NCBI GenBank assembly: GCA_035999765.1
Contig: CP108521.1
Span: forward strand, 9,610,001-9,674,000
Reading direction: 5' to 3'
Source: Streptomyces sp. NBC_01231
GTDB taxonomy: Bacteria > Actinomycetota > Actinomycetes > Streptomycetales > Streptomycetaceae
DNA length: 64,000 nt
Part shown: positions 10,692 through 18,294 of the stretch, in pieces
Layout of the letters: each line of letters opens with the position of its first letter
Position numbering within the stretch: the first letter of the stretch is position 1
The notes under the pieces: model-generated
Databases searched by the model: none
What the model was told of the DNA's origin: nothing
Seen by the model: the letters and a program-made list of their open reading frames with translations, nothing else
Position numbers and translations under genes: made by a program

Positions 10692-12812
10692 GTGACCAGC
10701 GCGGGTGATCCGGCCACCGGCAGCGGTGAGCTGGATGCCGAATTCGCGGAGACGGTGCGCCGGACCGGCGCGTCCGTCGGCGCTCTCTACCTGCTCGCCT
10801 CGGACGAGCAGTCGTTGCGTCTGGACGCGCTGTGCGGGGCGCCGGCCGAGTTCGCGGCACCGTGGTCGACCGTACCGATGGCCGCTCCGGCACCGGTGGC
10901 CGTCGCGGTCCGCGAAAACCGTCTGGTCTGGGTGGGCAGCCAGGAGGAGATGGCCCGCTCCTATCCGCGCACCGCGATGGTGCTGCCCTACCCGTTGGCG
11001 TTGGTCGCCGCGCCGGTCAGCGGCACCCGGCAGTGGGGTGCGCTGCTGCTGATGTGGCCGGCCGCCCGCCCCCCGTACATGACCGGACGGGAGCGGGGAC
11101 ACATCGCGTCCAGTTGCGGGCGTCTGGCCCGGCTGCTGGAGGAAGCCGCCGAGCACGGCAGGTCACCGGCCGGCGGCGACGGGCCGCGCGTCGTCCCCAC
11201 CGGATCCGGCCGCCGGTCCGTGAGCCTCGCGACGGCCGCCGCCGACTTCGTGGAGCGCCTGCCCGGCGGAAGCTGCGCCGTGGACCTGGAGGGGCGCTTC
11301 ACCTACCTCAGCTCCGGTGCCTGCGACCTCCTGGGCGCCGAAGCCGACCGGCTGCTGGGCACCCTCCCCTGGCAGTCCCTGCGCTGGCTCGACGAACCCA
11401 CCTACGAGGACCGCTACCGTGCCGCGGTGATCAGCCGTGAGCCCGTCTCGTTCACCGCATGCCGCCCGCCGGACCGGTGGCTGGAGTTCCACCTCTACCC
11501 GGACGCCAGCGGCATCAGCGTCCGTATCGTGCCCAGCGGTGCGCGACCCCCGCCCGCACCGGCGTCCCACCGGTCCACGCAGGCCGTCGCACCGGCCCGC
11601 GCGGGACAGCTCTACCAGCTCACCCACCTGGCCGCCGCACTGACCGAGGTCGTCGGCGTCCAGGACGTCATCGCCCTGGTCGCCGACCAGATCATGCCCG
11701 CCTTCGGCGCCCAGGGCCTGGTCCTGTCCACCGCCGACGCCGGCCGGCTGCGGATCACCGGCTACCGCGGCTACACGCCGCACACCATCGAGCGTCTCGA
11801 CGGCCTGGCCCTCGACACCGACTTCACACCGGCCGGTCGCGCCCTGAGCAGCGGCATCCCCGCGTTCTTCGCCGACCCGGAGGAGATGTGCCGTGTCTAT
11901 CCCGAGGCGTCGCAGGCCAGCGACAAGCAGGCCTGGGCCTTCCTGCCGCTGATCATCTCCGGCCGGCCCGTGGGCTGCTGCGTCCTGTCCTACGACGACC
12001 CCCACACGTTCCCGGCCGAGGAACGCGCCGTCCTGACGTCGCTCGCCGGGCTCATCGCCCAGGCCCTCGACCGCGCCCGTCTGTACGACACCAAACACGA
12101 GCTCGCCCACGACCTCCAACAGGCACTGCTTCCGCGCACCCTTCCCCAGGTCACCGGGTTGCGAGTCGCTGTCCGCTATCTGCCGGCGACGCGGGGCATG
12201 GACATCGGCGGGGACTTCTACGACCTGATCCGGCTCGACGACACCGCCGCCGCGGCCGTCATCGGCGACGTGCAGGGCCACAACGCCGCGGCGGCCGCGC
12301 TGATGGGTCAGGTCCGTACCGGTGTCCACGCCCACGCGACCCTCGGCACCGCTCCCGACCAGGTCCTCTGCGGAACCAACCGGCTCCTGACCGATCTCGG
12401 CCACGACCTGTTCACCAGCTGCCTCTACGCCCACCTCGACTTCGCCCGCCGACGCGTGACCCTGGCCAGCGCCGGCCACCCGCCGCCCCTCCTGCGCCGC
12501 CCCGACGGCGACACCCGGCCCGTCGACGTCCCGCCCGGCCCGCTCCTGGGAATCGACCCCGACGCGGTCTTCCCCCTGACCGAGATCCCGCTCACCCCGG
12601 GGCTGATGCTCGCCTTCTACACCGACGGCCTCGTCGAGACACCGGGCGTCGACCTCGACGACTCCATCGCCCACCTTGCAGACCATCTCGCCCACGCCGA
12701 CGACCGGGACCTGGATCTCCTCGTCGACGACCTGCTGAAAAAGGCCAGCGCGAACGACCAGCGCAGGGACGACATCGCCCTCCTCCTGCTGCACCACGAG
12801 CCAGGCCGCTGA
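10692..12812 (+). CDS. GAF-PAS-GAF-PP2C (SpoIIE-type) serine phosphatase
   Basis: A 706-residue soluble protein. A first GAF-like domain occupies about residues 10-155, a PAS domain about 175-280 (FTYLSSGACDLLGAEADRLLG), a second GAF domain about 300-465, and a C-terminal SpoIIE/RsbU-type PP2C domain about 470-705. Metal-binding motifs are visible: MDIGGDFYDL, IGDVQGHNAAAAALMGQ, LASAGHPPPLL and LAFYTDGLVETPG. Such proteins dephosphorylate anti-anti-sigma factors in partner-switching networks. The GTG start has GGAGG seven bases upstream. It is monocistronic here; no anti-sigma antagonist is adjacent, though an RsbW-like protein is encoded at 47.4 kb. The signal sensed is unknown. Confidence 0.92.
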   Translation: MTSAGDPATGSGELDAEFAETVRRTGASVGALYLLASDEQSLRLDALCGAPAEFAAPWSTVPMAAPAPVAVAVRENRLVWVGSQEEMARSYPRTAMVLPYPLALVAAPVSGTRQWGALLLMWPAARPPYMTGRERGHIASSCGRLARLLEEAAEHGRSPAGGDGPRVVPTGSGRRSVSLATAAADFVERLPGGSCAVDLEGRFTYLSSGACDLLGAEADRLLGTLPWQSLRWLDEPTYEDRYRAAVISREPVSFTACRPPDRWLEFHLYPDASGISVRIVPSGARPPPAPASHRSTQAVAPARAGQLYQLTHLAAALTEVVGVQDVIALVADQIMPAFGAQGLVLSTADAGRLRITGYRGYTPHTIERLDGLALDTDFTPAGRALSSGIPAFFADPEEMCRVYPEASQASDKQAWAFLPLIISGRPVGCCVLSYDDPHTFPAEERAVLTSLAGLIAQALDRARLYDTKHELAHDLQQALLPRTLPQVTGLRVAVRYLPATRGMDIGGDFYDLIRLDDTAAAAVIGDVQGHNAAAAALMGQVRTGVHAHATLGTAPDQVLCGTNRLLTDLGHDLFTSCLYAHLDFARRRVTLASAGHPPPLLRRPDGDTRPVDVPPGPLLGIDPDAVFPLTEIPLTPGLMLAFYTDGLVETPGVDLDDSIAHLADHLAHADDRDLDLLVDDLLKKASANDQRRDDIALLLLHHEPGR

Positions 12813-13030
12813 GAACGGAAGCGACTCACGGTGCCGGGTCTCCGGGGCCGTCAACAGGCGGCTGAACATGATCGCCTCGACCGGCCGGCCCAAGGACCCG
12901 GACCGTGCGAGATCGTCGGTTCGGGGTACTCACTGGTCCGGCGGATCGCCTGCTGGAGTGATCGTGGTGGACGAGGCTGATCGACCTGACCAGGGCGTCG
13001 GGTCCTGGGGGACGTGCACCGGGGCGCCGG

Positions 13031-13594
13031 TCAGGAGGACGTTTGCGGATCGCCGTTGTCGTCCTCGGCCGTGTCCCCGGTGTCGGTCTGCTGGAAGGTG
13101 TGCGTGATCTGTCGCAGGCGCAGCCGCTCCAGCGTGTCCCGCTGCCGTTGGGCGCGTTCGAGCAGGTTGTCCAGCCGCCCGGGATCGAGCCGTCGGTCGG
13201 CGTCGGCCAGTCGGCGCAGCGTGCGCCAGCCGGCGGCCTTCCCCTCCACGCCCAGACGCAGCAGCTCCAGCTCCAGCATGGGGGCGAGTGGTGATCGGCG
13301 GACGATCCGGCCGTTGGCCTTGAGCCGCCCCGCCCGCTCGACCAGATGACCGGCGACGATCTTGTGCCGGCGTACGGGGACATCCAGCCCGCGCATGATC
13401 TCCAACAGGCCCGCCCGGTCCTCGGCGATCTCGTCGGCGATCGGCCGCAGGGCGTCGGCGAGCGCCGGGTCCCGCTCGGACTCGGCCCTGGTCAGCGTCC
13501 GCGCCCGGTCCACGCCGAGCGCGGCTCCGGCGAGGTGATCGTTGAGGTAGATACCGAGCAGGTCGGTGTCGGTCCGGTTCGGGTTGTCGTCCAT
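13031..13594 (-). CDS. Conserved actinobacterial hypothetical protein, possible stress-regulon member
   Basis: 187 residues, no signal peptide or membrane segment, strongly charged and helical. The N-terminus (DLLGIYLNDHLAGAALGVDRARTL) resembles a small family I recall from other actinobacteria without assigned function. Arg/Leu-rich helices follow, then an acidic C-terminal tail (TDTGDTAEDDNGD). The ATG at 13594 is preceded by GGGAGAGG, a strong ribosome-binding site. A sigma-B-like promoter (GTGT-N14-GGGTAC) lies about 78 bp upstream of the start, hinting at osmotic or general stress control. No enzymatic motif was recognised. Confidence 0.75.
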   Translation of the reverse strand: MDDNPNRTDTDLLGIYLNDHLAGAALGVDRARTLTRAESERDPALADALRPIADEIAEDRAGLLEIMRGLDVPVRRHKIVAGHLVERAGRLKANGRIVRRSPLAPMLELELLRLGVEGKAAGWRTLRRLADADRRLDPGRLDNLLERAQRQRDTLERLRLRQITHTFQQTDTGDTAEDDNGDPQTSS

Positions 13595-13643
13595 CGAGCC
13601 TCTCCCTTCGCGATCGGCGGCGCGGCGATGACGCCTCACGCGC

Positions 13644-13680
13644 TGCCGAGTACCCCGAGACGCGATGCCGAGTACCCCGA
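13644..13680. repeat. 15-bp direct repeat, 22-bp period
   Basis: TGCCGAGTACCCCGA occurs at 13644-13658 and again at 13666-13680. The distal copy carries the -10 element of the sigma-B-like promoter. The pair could be a duplicated promoter segment or a two-site regulator target. Confidence 0.6.
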
Positions 13681-13695
13681 AAGGCCTGGTCACAC
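13672..13695 (-). promoter_or_regulatory. Sigma-B-like promoter
   Basis: On the minus strand GTGT (13695-13692), a 14-bp spacer and GGGTAC (13677-13672) match the Streptomyces sigma-B consensus GNNT-N14-16-GGGTAC. It points at the gene ending at 13031. The -10 region lies in a 15-bp direct repeat (13644-13658 and 13666-13680), but the second copy has no matching -35 element. Confidence 0.5.
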
Positions 13696-13740
13696 TCCGT
13701 GGCGGTGTTGGCGTCCGCGAGCCAGGACGTTCGGTGTCGC

Positions 13741-14361
13741 CTAGGCCGGTGAACGTGGCAGCCAAGTGCTGAGCGCGTCGATGAGGCGATCGAGAGCGGG
13801 CTGGTCGGAGGAGCGGTCCGTGATGACCGTGCGGCCGTTGAACTGCAGCGCGTACTGGAACCTGTCGGCCGCCCCCATGTCGATCGTGAACGCGGGAACG
13901 TCGGCGAGCGCCGGGTCTCCGAGGAGCGTGCGCAGCCTCGCGAACTGGGCCGCGCTGGTGCGGCGCACCACAGGCCTGCCCTTGTCTTCGGCGCTGACCG
14001 TGCCGTCGCCGCGGAGGATCACCTCTTGGCGGACACCGGCGAAGCCACCGCTGACCGTCATGGTCACCAGCTTCTGCTCCGGCCCGGTGACGGGCACCGG
14101 CGACGGGCGGCTGCCAGAAGCAGAACCAGAAGCAGAAGCGGAGGTCGAAGCCGTGCCGGAAGTCGACGTCGACGCGGATGCGGATGCGGATGCGGATGCG
14201 GAGGCCGTGGGCGAGGCGGGCGCGGGCGAGACGGCGGATGCCGTCGACGTGCCGCCCGCGGTGCCCGCCGGCCCCGCCGCACGCCCGTCGCCTCCGGAGG
14301 AACAGCCGACCAGCCCAAGCACACACGCCGCGAACACCACGGCCGCCACCACACCGGTCAT
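13741..14361 (-). CDS. Putative lipoprotein with Ser/Ala/Thr-rich linker
   Basis: About 206 residues. The signal peptide (MTGVVAAVVFAACVLGLVGC) ends in an LVGC lipobox, so Cys20 is the predicted lipidation site. A long low-complexity linker of alternating Ala/Ser/Thr (about residues 45-90) tethers a C-terminal domain of about 115 residues (LVTMTVSGGFAGVRQEVILRGDGTVSAED to the end) to the membrane. That domain resembles small Streptomyces surface proteins of unknown function; no catalytic motif is visible. The ATG at 14361 follows AAAGG. The frame extends upstream to 14502 through a (GS)n run encoded by a hexanucleotide repeat, but that would bury the signal peptide. Confidence 0.75.
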   Translation of the reverse strand: MTGVVAAVVFAACVLGLVGCSSGGDGRAAGPAGTAGGTSTASAVSPAPASPTASASASASASASTSTSGTASTSASASGSASGSRPSPVPVTGPEQKLVTMTVSGGFAGVRQEVILRGDGTVSAEDKGRPVVRRTSAAQFARLRTLLGDPALADVPAFTIDMGAADRFQYALQFNGRTVITDRSSDQPALDRLIDALSTWLPRSPA

Positions 14362-14367
14362 ACCTTT

Positions 14368-14403
14368 GCCGCTGCCGCTGCCGCTGCCGCTGCCGCTGCC
14401 GCT
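14368..14403. repeat. Hexanucleotide repeat (AGCGGC)6 upstream of lipoprotein
   Basis: Six perfect copies of GCCGCT on the plus strand (AGCGGC on the coding strand) sit directly upstream of the AAAGG ribosome-binding site of the lipoprotein gene. Six-base changes would not shift a frame but would alter the 5' leader length. Confidence 0.85.
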
Positions 14404-14566
14404 ACGGCAACGGCTACCGATGTCGCAGCCACCGCGTATGCCTCTGCCGAGCACCCCATCGCCCCCGCCCGTAGATCGCCTCAACTGGACTGTCTGTACC
14501 ACGAAACCGCGCGTTCAGTCCCCCTGGACGTCGAGACGCGCGGCGTCCACCGTTCGCGCAGAACCG

Positions 14567-16573
14567 TCAGTTGCCGATCCTGGCCGCGATGATCGGCGCG
14601 AGCCGGTCGGCGATGACCCGGTGGCCCTGGTCGTTGGGGTGGACCGAGTCCGAGAGATCGCCGGAGCCCAGCCAACCGGTGGTGTCGACGAAGGAGACCC
14701 GGGAGTCCCCGCCGGCGACGGCGGACTTCACGGCCGCCTCCGTCTGCGGGACGTAGCGTCCACGGAAGGTCTCCAGCGCGAAGATCCAGGCCTGCGGATA
14801 CGCGGCACGCACCTTGCGCAGCAGACTGGTGTACGCCGACTGGAACTGGGTGGAACTCACGCCGTGGCCCACGTCGTTGGTGCCGAGGTTGATGACGACC
14901 GCGGTGGCCCGATACCGGGAGAAGTCCCAGTCGGGCGTGGCCGCGTTCGGGTTGAGTCGGCCGAACTGCTGCTCCAGCCCCACGCATCCGTCGGCTGTGG
15001 CGACCAGACAGGCGCCGCCCTGGGCGATCTGGGTGTGTTCGGTTCCGAGCCGTTCTCCGATCAACCAGCCGTACGCGGTACGGGCGTTGAGTGAGGTCGT
15101 CGTCCCTACAGTGATCGAGTCGCCGATGAACTCGACCAGTTGGGTCGGGCCGGTCGGTGCGAACGTCGTGGCGCCGCTGTCGAGGACCAGGCCTTGGAAC
15201 ACCGCGTCTCCATGGTAGGAGCCCGCGACCACCTGGTAGTTGACCTGGAGGGTGTGCCGGCCGGCGGGCAGCGCCGACGGTGTCAGGTTCACCGTGCCCT
15301 TGACGTCGTCGTAGAAGGTCAGGGGCCCGTCGTCGATCCGCGCCCAGAGGTCGACCGTGTTCCGTTGCTTGAGCTTCACGGTCCGGCCGGTGAAACCGAC
15401 GCGGTAGTACGCACCGGCCCAGTACGGGGTGTACGCCGTGCCGGAACTCCTGGTGTCCCAGCGGCCGACGAACTTGATGTTCGGGTCACCGGGCTGTCCC
15501 GGAGCGGCCGCCGCGACGGATCCGGCGGCGGTGCCGGTGAGCCTGGCGCCGATCACCGGGGCGAGCCGGCTCGCGAACTTGGTGTGGCCGGCCTCGTTGG
15601 GATGGCCGTTGCCGTCCTCGTAGTCGGTGCCGTCGGTGAGCCAGCCCGTGGTGTCGACGTAGGACACCTTGCTGTCACCGGCGCCGGTGCGGGCGCTGAC
15701 GGCGGCCCTGGTCTCGGTGACGTAGCGCTTCTTGAGGGTCTGCACCGCGAAGAGGTGGGCGTTCGGGTAGGTGGTGCGCAGATCACGCAGGAACGTGGTG
15801 TACGCCGACTGGAAGGCGGCCCCGGACACGCCGTGGCCGATGTCGTTGGTGCCGAGGTTGATGACGACCGCGTTCGCCTGGTAGCGGGAGAAGTCCCAGC
15901 CCTGGGTGCCCGTGCTGGCGGTCCTGAAGAACTGGGTGCTCAGGCCCGTACAGCCGGACTGGGCGACCAGACAGTAGCCGGAGCGGGCGATCTGGGTGTG
16001 CCTGAGCCCCAGGCGTTCGCCGGTCTTCCAGGCGTACGAGTCGAGCGCCAGCCGGTCGGTGAGGGCACCCGCGGTGATGGAGTCGCCGACGAACTCGACC
16101 AGCCCGGACGGTGTGTTCGCGGGCGTCGTGCGGGCCCCGGGGTCCAGCACCAGTCCCTGGAAGACCGTGTCGCCCGAGCGGTAGGAGATACGAAGGGTGT
16201 GGGTGCCGCCGGACAGCGGGCGGGGCGTGAGGTTCACCGTTCCCCGCACGCCCGCGTAGAAGGTGTCGGGTCCACCGTCGATGGCGGCGTAGAAGTTGAC
16301 GGCGTCCCGGGCCTTGACCTTCACCGTGGTGCCGGTGAAACCGGTCTGCAGATACGCGCCGGTCCAGCCGGGTACGGCGGCCGTGTCCGAGCCGGTGTCC
16401 CAGCGACCGACATAGGCGATGTTGGGGTCGGAGACCGAGCCGTCGCCGAGAGCGGCCTGGGCCGGAGAACCACCCGCCCAGGACAGCAGACAGGCGACGA
16501 GTACGGCGGTCAGGACGGCCGGTATCACGCGTCTGGCGCGGCGTAAGGGGGCGTCGTGGGGGCTGGTCTGCAT
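14567..16573 (-). CDS. Secreted tandem CE2-like acetyl esterase (two SGNH modules)
   Basis: 668 residues with an N-terminal signal peptide (RRVIPAVLTAVLVACLLSWAGGSPAQA, cut near residue 40). Two homologous modules follow (about 45-350 and 365-668). Each has a beta-sandwich (YVGRWDTGSDTA / FVGRWDTRSSGTA) and an SGNH hydrolase domain: GDSITAG and GDSITVG (Ser blocks), GTNDIGHG and GTNDVGHG, and HPNEAGH and HPNDQGH (His blocks). This is the CE2 layout, which removes acetyl groups from xylan or other plant glycans outside the cell. The first module has its Asp one place further from the His (DGNGHP) than the second (DSVHP); some CE2 enzymes use a Ser-His dyad. AAAGGGA precedes the ATG. A CebR-like operator lies 24 bp upstream. 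Confidence 0.88.
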   Translation of the reverse strand: MQTSPHDAPLRRARRVIPAVLTAVLVACLLSWAGGSPAQAALGDGSVSDPNIAYVGRWDTGSDTAAVPGWTGAYLQTGFTGTTVKVKARDAVNFYAAIDGGPDTFYAGVRGTVNLTPRPLSGGTHTLRISYRSGDTVFQGLVLDPGARTTPANTPSGLVEFVGDSITAGALTDRLALDSYAWKTGERLGLRHTQIARSGYCLVAQSGCTGLSTQFFRTASTGTQGWDFSRYQANAVVINLGTNDIGHGVSGAAFQSAYTTFLRDLRTTYPNAHLFAVQTLKKRYVTETRAAVSARTGAGDSKVSYVDTTGWLTDGTDYEDGNGHPNEAGHTKFASRLAPVIGARLTGTAAGSVAAAAPGQPGDPNIKFVGRWDTRSSGTAYTPYWAGAYYRVGFTGRTVKLKQRNTVDLWARIDDGPLTFYDDVKGTVNLTPSALPAGRHTLQVNYQVVAGSYHGDAVFQGLVLDSGATTFAPTGPTQLVEFIGDSITVGTTTSLNARTAYGWLIGERLGTEHTQIAQGGACLVATADGCVGLEQQFGRLNPNAATPDWDFSRYRATAVVINLGTNDVGHGVSSTQFQSAYTSLLRKVRAAYPQAWIFALETFRGRYVPQTEAAVKSAVAGGDSRVSFVDTTGWLGSGDLSDSVHPNDQGHRVIADRLAPIIAARIGN

Positions 16574-16596
16574 GGGGATCCCTTTCGCATGAGGGG

Positions 16597-16610
16597 TGGG
16601 AGCGCTCCCA
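16597..16610. promoter_or_regulatory. CebR-type operator (perfect 14-bp palindrome)
   Basis: TGGGAGCGCTCCCA is a perfect palindrome and matches the known binding site of CebR, the LacI-family cellobiose/cello-oligosaccharide repressor of Streptomyces. It lies 24 bp upstream of the esterase ATG, a position suited to blocking transcription. This links the esterase to the cellulose/xylan utilisation regulon. The regulator gene itself is not recognised in this window. Confidence 0.85.
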
Positions 16611-16649
16611 TAGGCAGCCTTTCGAGAGAAGCAACGAAACGGGTGAGCG

Positions 16650-16796
16650 TCAAGAGATCGCGCGGGGGTGGCTGGACATGGTCCAGCCACCCCCGCATGC
16701 CGTCGCGTGCGCTGTGGGGGCGGCGACTGCGGGAAGGGCGGCGGCGATCGCGGCGGTGACGACGACTGCTGCCGAGGGGCGGAGGCGGCGGCGCAC
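16650..16796 (-). CDS. Small secreted peptide (48 aa) upstream of the esterase
   Basis: A short frame with GTG start and GAGGAG eight bases upstream. It encodes an Arg-rich start, a hydrophobic core (AAVVVTAAIAAALPAVAAP) and AHA before a likely signal-peptidase site, leaving a mature tail of about 17 residues with a single Cys and GGGW. The 3' end lies inside a strong hairpin (16662-16696), so the tail is encoded by a palindrome. The frame runs in the same direction as the esterase, 77 bp upstream. It may be a real secreted peptide or a leader frame linked to the hairpin. Coding is not proven. Confidence 0.45.
   Translation of the reverse strand: MRRRLRPSAAVVVTAAIAAALPAVAAPTAHATACGGGWTMSSHPRAIS
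16662..16696. terminator. Strong hairpin with 16-bp perfect stem
   Basis: Perfect inverted repeat, 16662-16677 against 16681-16696, with a 3-base loop. On the minus strand it overlaps the last codons of the 48-aa frame and precedes the esterase promoter region and CebR box. There is no T tract, which is usual in Streptomyces. It may act as terminator or attenuator between the small frame and the esterase. Confidence 0.7.
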
Positions 16797-16822
16797 GGTG
16801 GTTCTCCTCGGTGGGGCGGGAA

Positions 16823-16858
16823 GGACGTGGCCGGGCGGTTCACCGTCCGGCCACGTCC
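16823..16858. other. Hairpin with long near-perfect stem upstream of the small peptide frame
   Basis: GGACGTGGCCGG (16823-16834) pairs with CCGGCCACGTCC (16847-16858). The intervening bases extend the stem by one G-U and four further pairs, leaving a 2-base loop. It lies 27 bp upstream of the 48-aa frame start and could be the terminator of the acyltransferase gene (17019) or a leader structure. Confidence 0.6.
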
Positions 16859-16932
16859 TGGACACGCGAAAGCCCCGAGAGTTGTAGTGATCACGCGAGG
16901 CGTGCCCCACCGGCCGGTGGCGCCGCTCACCG

Positions 16933-17028
16933 ACCGGCAACCGTGTACGTGGCCGATCGGCAACCACGTACGTCACCGGCTGGCACCCGTGCACGTCACC
17001 GGCGATCACCCGTGAACCTCACCGACCG
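16933..17028. repeat. Imperfect tandem repeat, about 24-bp unit, four copies
   Basis: Four related units share a CGGCAACC / GTACGTCACCGGC core, for example around CGGCAACCACGTACGTCACC and GCACCCGTGCACGTCACCGG. The array runs from the intergenic region into the 3' end of the acyltransferase gene. No protein explains it. The GTACGT and GTGCAC cores are locally palindromic, so a protein-binding array is possible. Confidence 0.5.
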
Positions 17029-18176
17029 CCGGCGCTGCGCGGTTCGCCGCGGACCCCGCTCGGTTGCGTGGCCGTGGTCCGCCGGAACGCCCACTCCGTC
17101 CCCGGCTCCACCACGAACCGGAAGACCCGCCGGACGGGCGGGGTGCACAGCACGGTCACCACGGTGACGGCCACCGCCGTGACGATGATCTCGCCGAGCG
17201 GCTGGTGGACCCAGGCGGGCCCGTACCAGCCCCAGAACTTGGCGCCCTGGGCGACGAAGCCGTGCAGCAGATAGCCGTAGAGGGTGCCCGCGCCCAGGGC
17301 GGTGAACCAGGTGCGCCGACCGGGTATCCAGGCGAGGAAGCAGGCGACCAGGAGAAGGGAGCATCCGAAGAGTGCCAGGGCCATCACCGGGCCGTACCAG
17401 CCGGGAGCGCCCAGTTCCACGGCGCTGTCGTCGTGGAAGAACCAGCCGGCGGTCATCCGCGGCACTGCCCAGTACGCCATGGCGAGCCCGCCCGCGAACA
17501 CCGGGATCGCGAGCAGGCGTACCCGTCGGCGGCGGACCATCCGGAAGTGCTCCGGCTTCAGACACAGGCCCAGCACGAAGTACGGCAGGAACTGCAGCGT
17601 GCGCTGCAGGGCGAGGTCGTCGCCGATGGGTGCCAGGGTGGCCAGCGCGGCGACGAGGAGGGCGAGGGGGAGCGGCCACCGCACGGTCCGCCACAGGGGA
17701 GTGGTCAGGCGCCAGATGAACAGCGCCGCCAGGAACCAGGTCAGATACAGCGGGTCCAGCAGGCTGATCGGGCGGTCGGGCGACTGGTCGGTCCACCGGG
17801 TGTAGAGGGTGTACGCGGTCTCGAAGACGACGTACGGCACGACCAGTTGGGTCACCAGCCGCTTGATCCGCTCCGGACTCGCGTCGAAACTCCGGGAGAA
17901 GTAGCCGGAGATGATGACGAACGCCGGCATGTGGAAGGCGTACACGAGCATGTAGAGGGCGCCGGCGGCTCTGCTGCCGTCCCTCAGCGGTTCCCACGCG
18001 TGACCGGCCGCGACCAGCACGATGGTCAGGTACTTGGCGTTGTCGAAGAACGCGTCGCGCTGCTTGACCGGCCCGGCCTCGACCCGGGCGGAAGCCGTCG
18101 ACCTGTGCTGCGACAGCGGACTTCCCGGAGGGACGGTGCCGGCCTGAGTGACGGTCGTGGTGTCACGGTGAGACAT
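17019..18176 (-). CDS. Acyltransferase 3 family membrane protein
   Basis: About 385 residues with some ten hydrophobic segments. The family signature appears early: FFDNAKYLTIVLVAAGHAWEPL, then YMLVYAFHMPAFVIISGYFSRSF, with the conserved His in MPAF context. Members O-acylate sugars of exopolysaccharides, cell-wall polymers or antibiotics from the membrane. The neighbours (esterase, GNAT, GT2 synthase, LCP) suggest envelope polysaccharide modification. The ATG at 18176 forms one arm of a hairpin; an ATG at 18233 would add 19 residues. No strong ribosome-binding site is seen for either, so the start is uncertain. Confidence 0.85.
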   Translation of the reverse strand: MSHRDTTTVTQAGTVPPGSPLSQHRSTASARVEAGPVKQRDAFFDNAKYLTIVLVAAGHAWEPLRDGSRAAGALYMLVYAFHMPAFVIISGYFSRSFDASPERIKRLVTQLVVPYVVFETAYTLYTRWTDQSPDRPISLLDPLYLTWFLAALFIWRLTTPLWRTVRWPLPLALLVAALATLAPIGDDLALQRTLQFLPYFVLGLCLKPEHFRMVRRRRVRLLAIPVFAGGLAMAYWAVPRMTAGWFFHDDSAVELGAPGWYGPVMALALFGCSLLLVACFLAWIPGRRTWFTALGAGTLYGYLLHGFVAQGAKFWGWYGPAWVHQPLGEIIVTAVAVTVVTVLCTPPVRRVFRFVVEPGTEWAFRRTTATQPSGVRGEPRSAGGR

Positions 18177-18202
18177 CCCGAGCGCTTGACCGACTCGGGA
18201 TG
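18174..18202. promoter_or_regulatory. Inverted repeat covering the acyltransferase start codon
   Basis: CATCCCGAG (18174-18182) and CTCGGGATG (18194-18202) are perfect 9-bp arms with an 11-base loop. On the minus strand the downstream arm ends in the ATG at 18176. It could be an operator or an RNA hairpin that hides the start. Confidence 0.5.
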
Positions 18203-18240
18203 TCGTAAACCTCCCCGCGCGAAGGCATGGCACACGTCAC

Positions 18241-18282
18241 AGTCGGGCAGCGTCAACGCTCAGTCGGGCGGCGTCGACGCTC
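18241..18282. repeat. 21-bp tandem repeat, two copies plus partial
   Basis: Two 21-bp units (18241-18261 and 18262-18282) differ at two positions, and a partial third follows. They fill the gap between the acyltransferase start and the GNAT gene stop at 18295. No function is evident. Confidence 0.6.
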
Positions 18283-18294
18283 AGCGGTCGGGGA

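Noticed and set aside
11163..12893. 576-codon minus-strand frame under the PP2C phosphatase
   Set aside because: Antisense to a gene with complete GAF-PAS-GAF-PP2C motifs; no domain recognised.
12813..13030. Possible small gene in the gap after the phosphatase
   Set aside because: Open frames exist on both strands but none has a ribosome-binding site or family pattern; I see nothing convincing in this gap.
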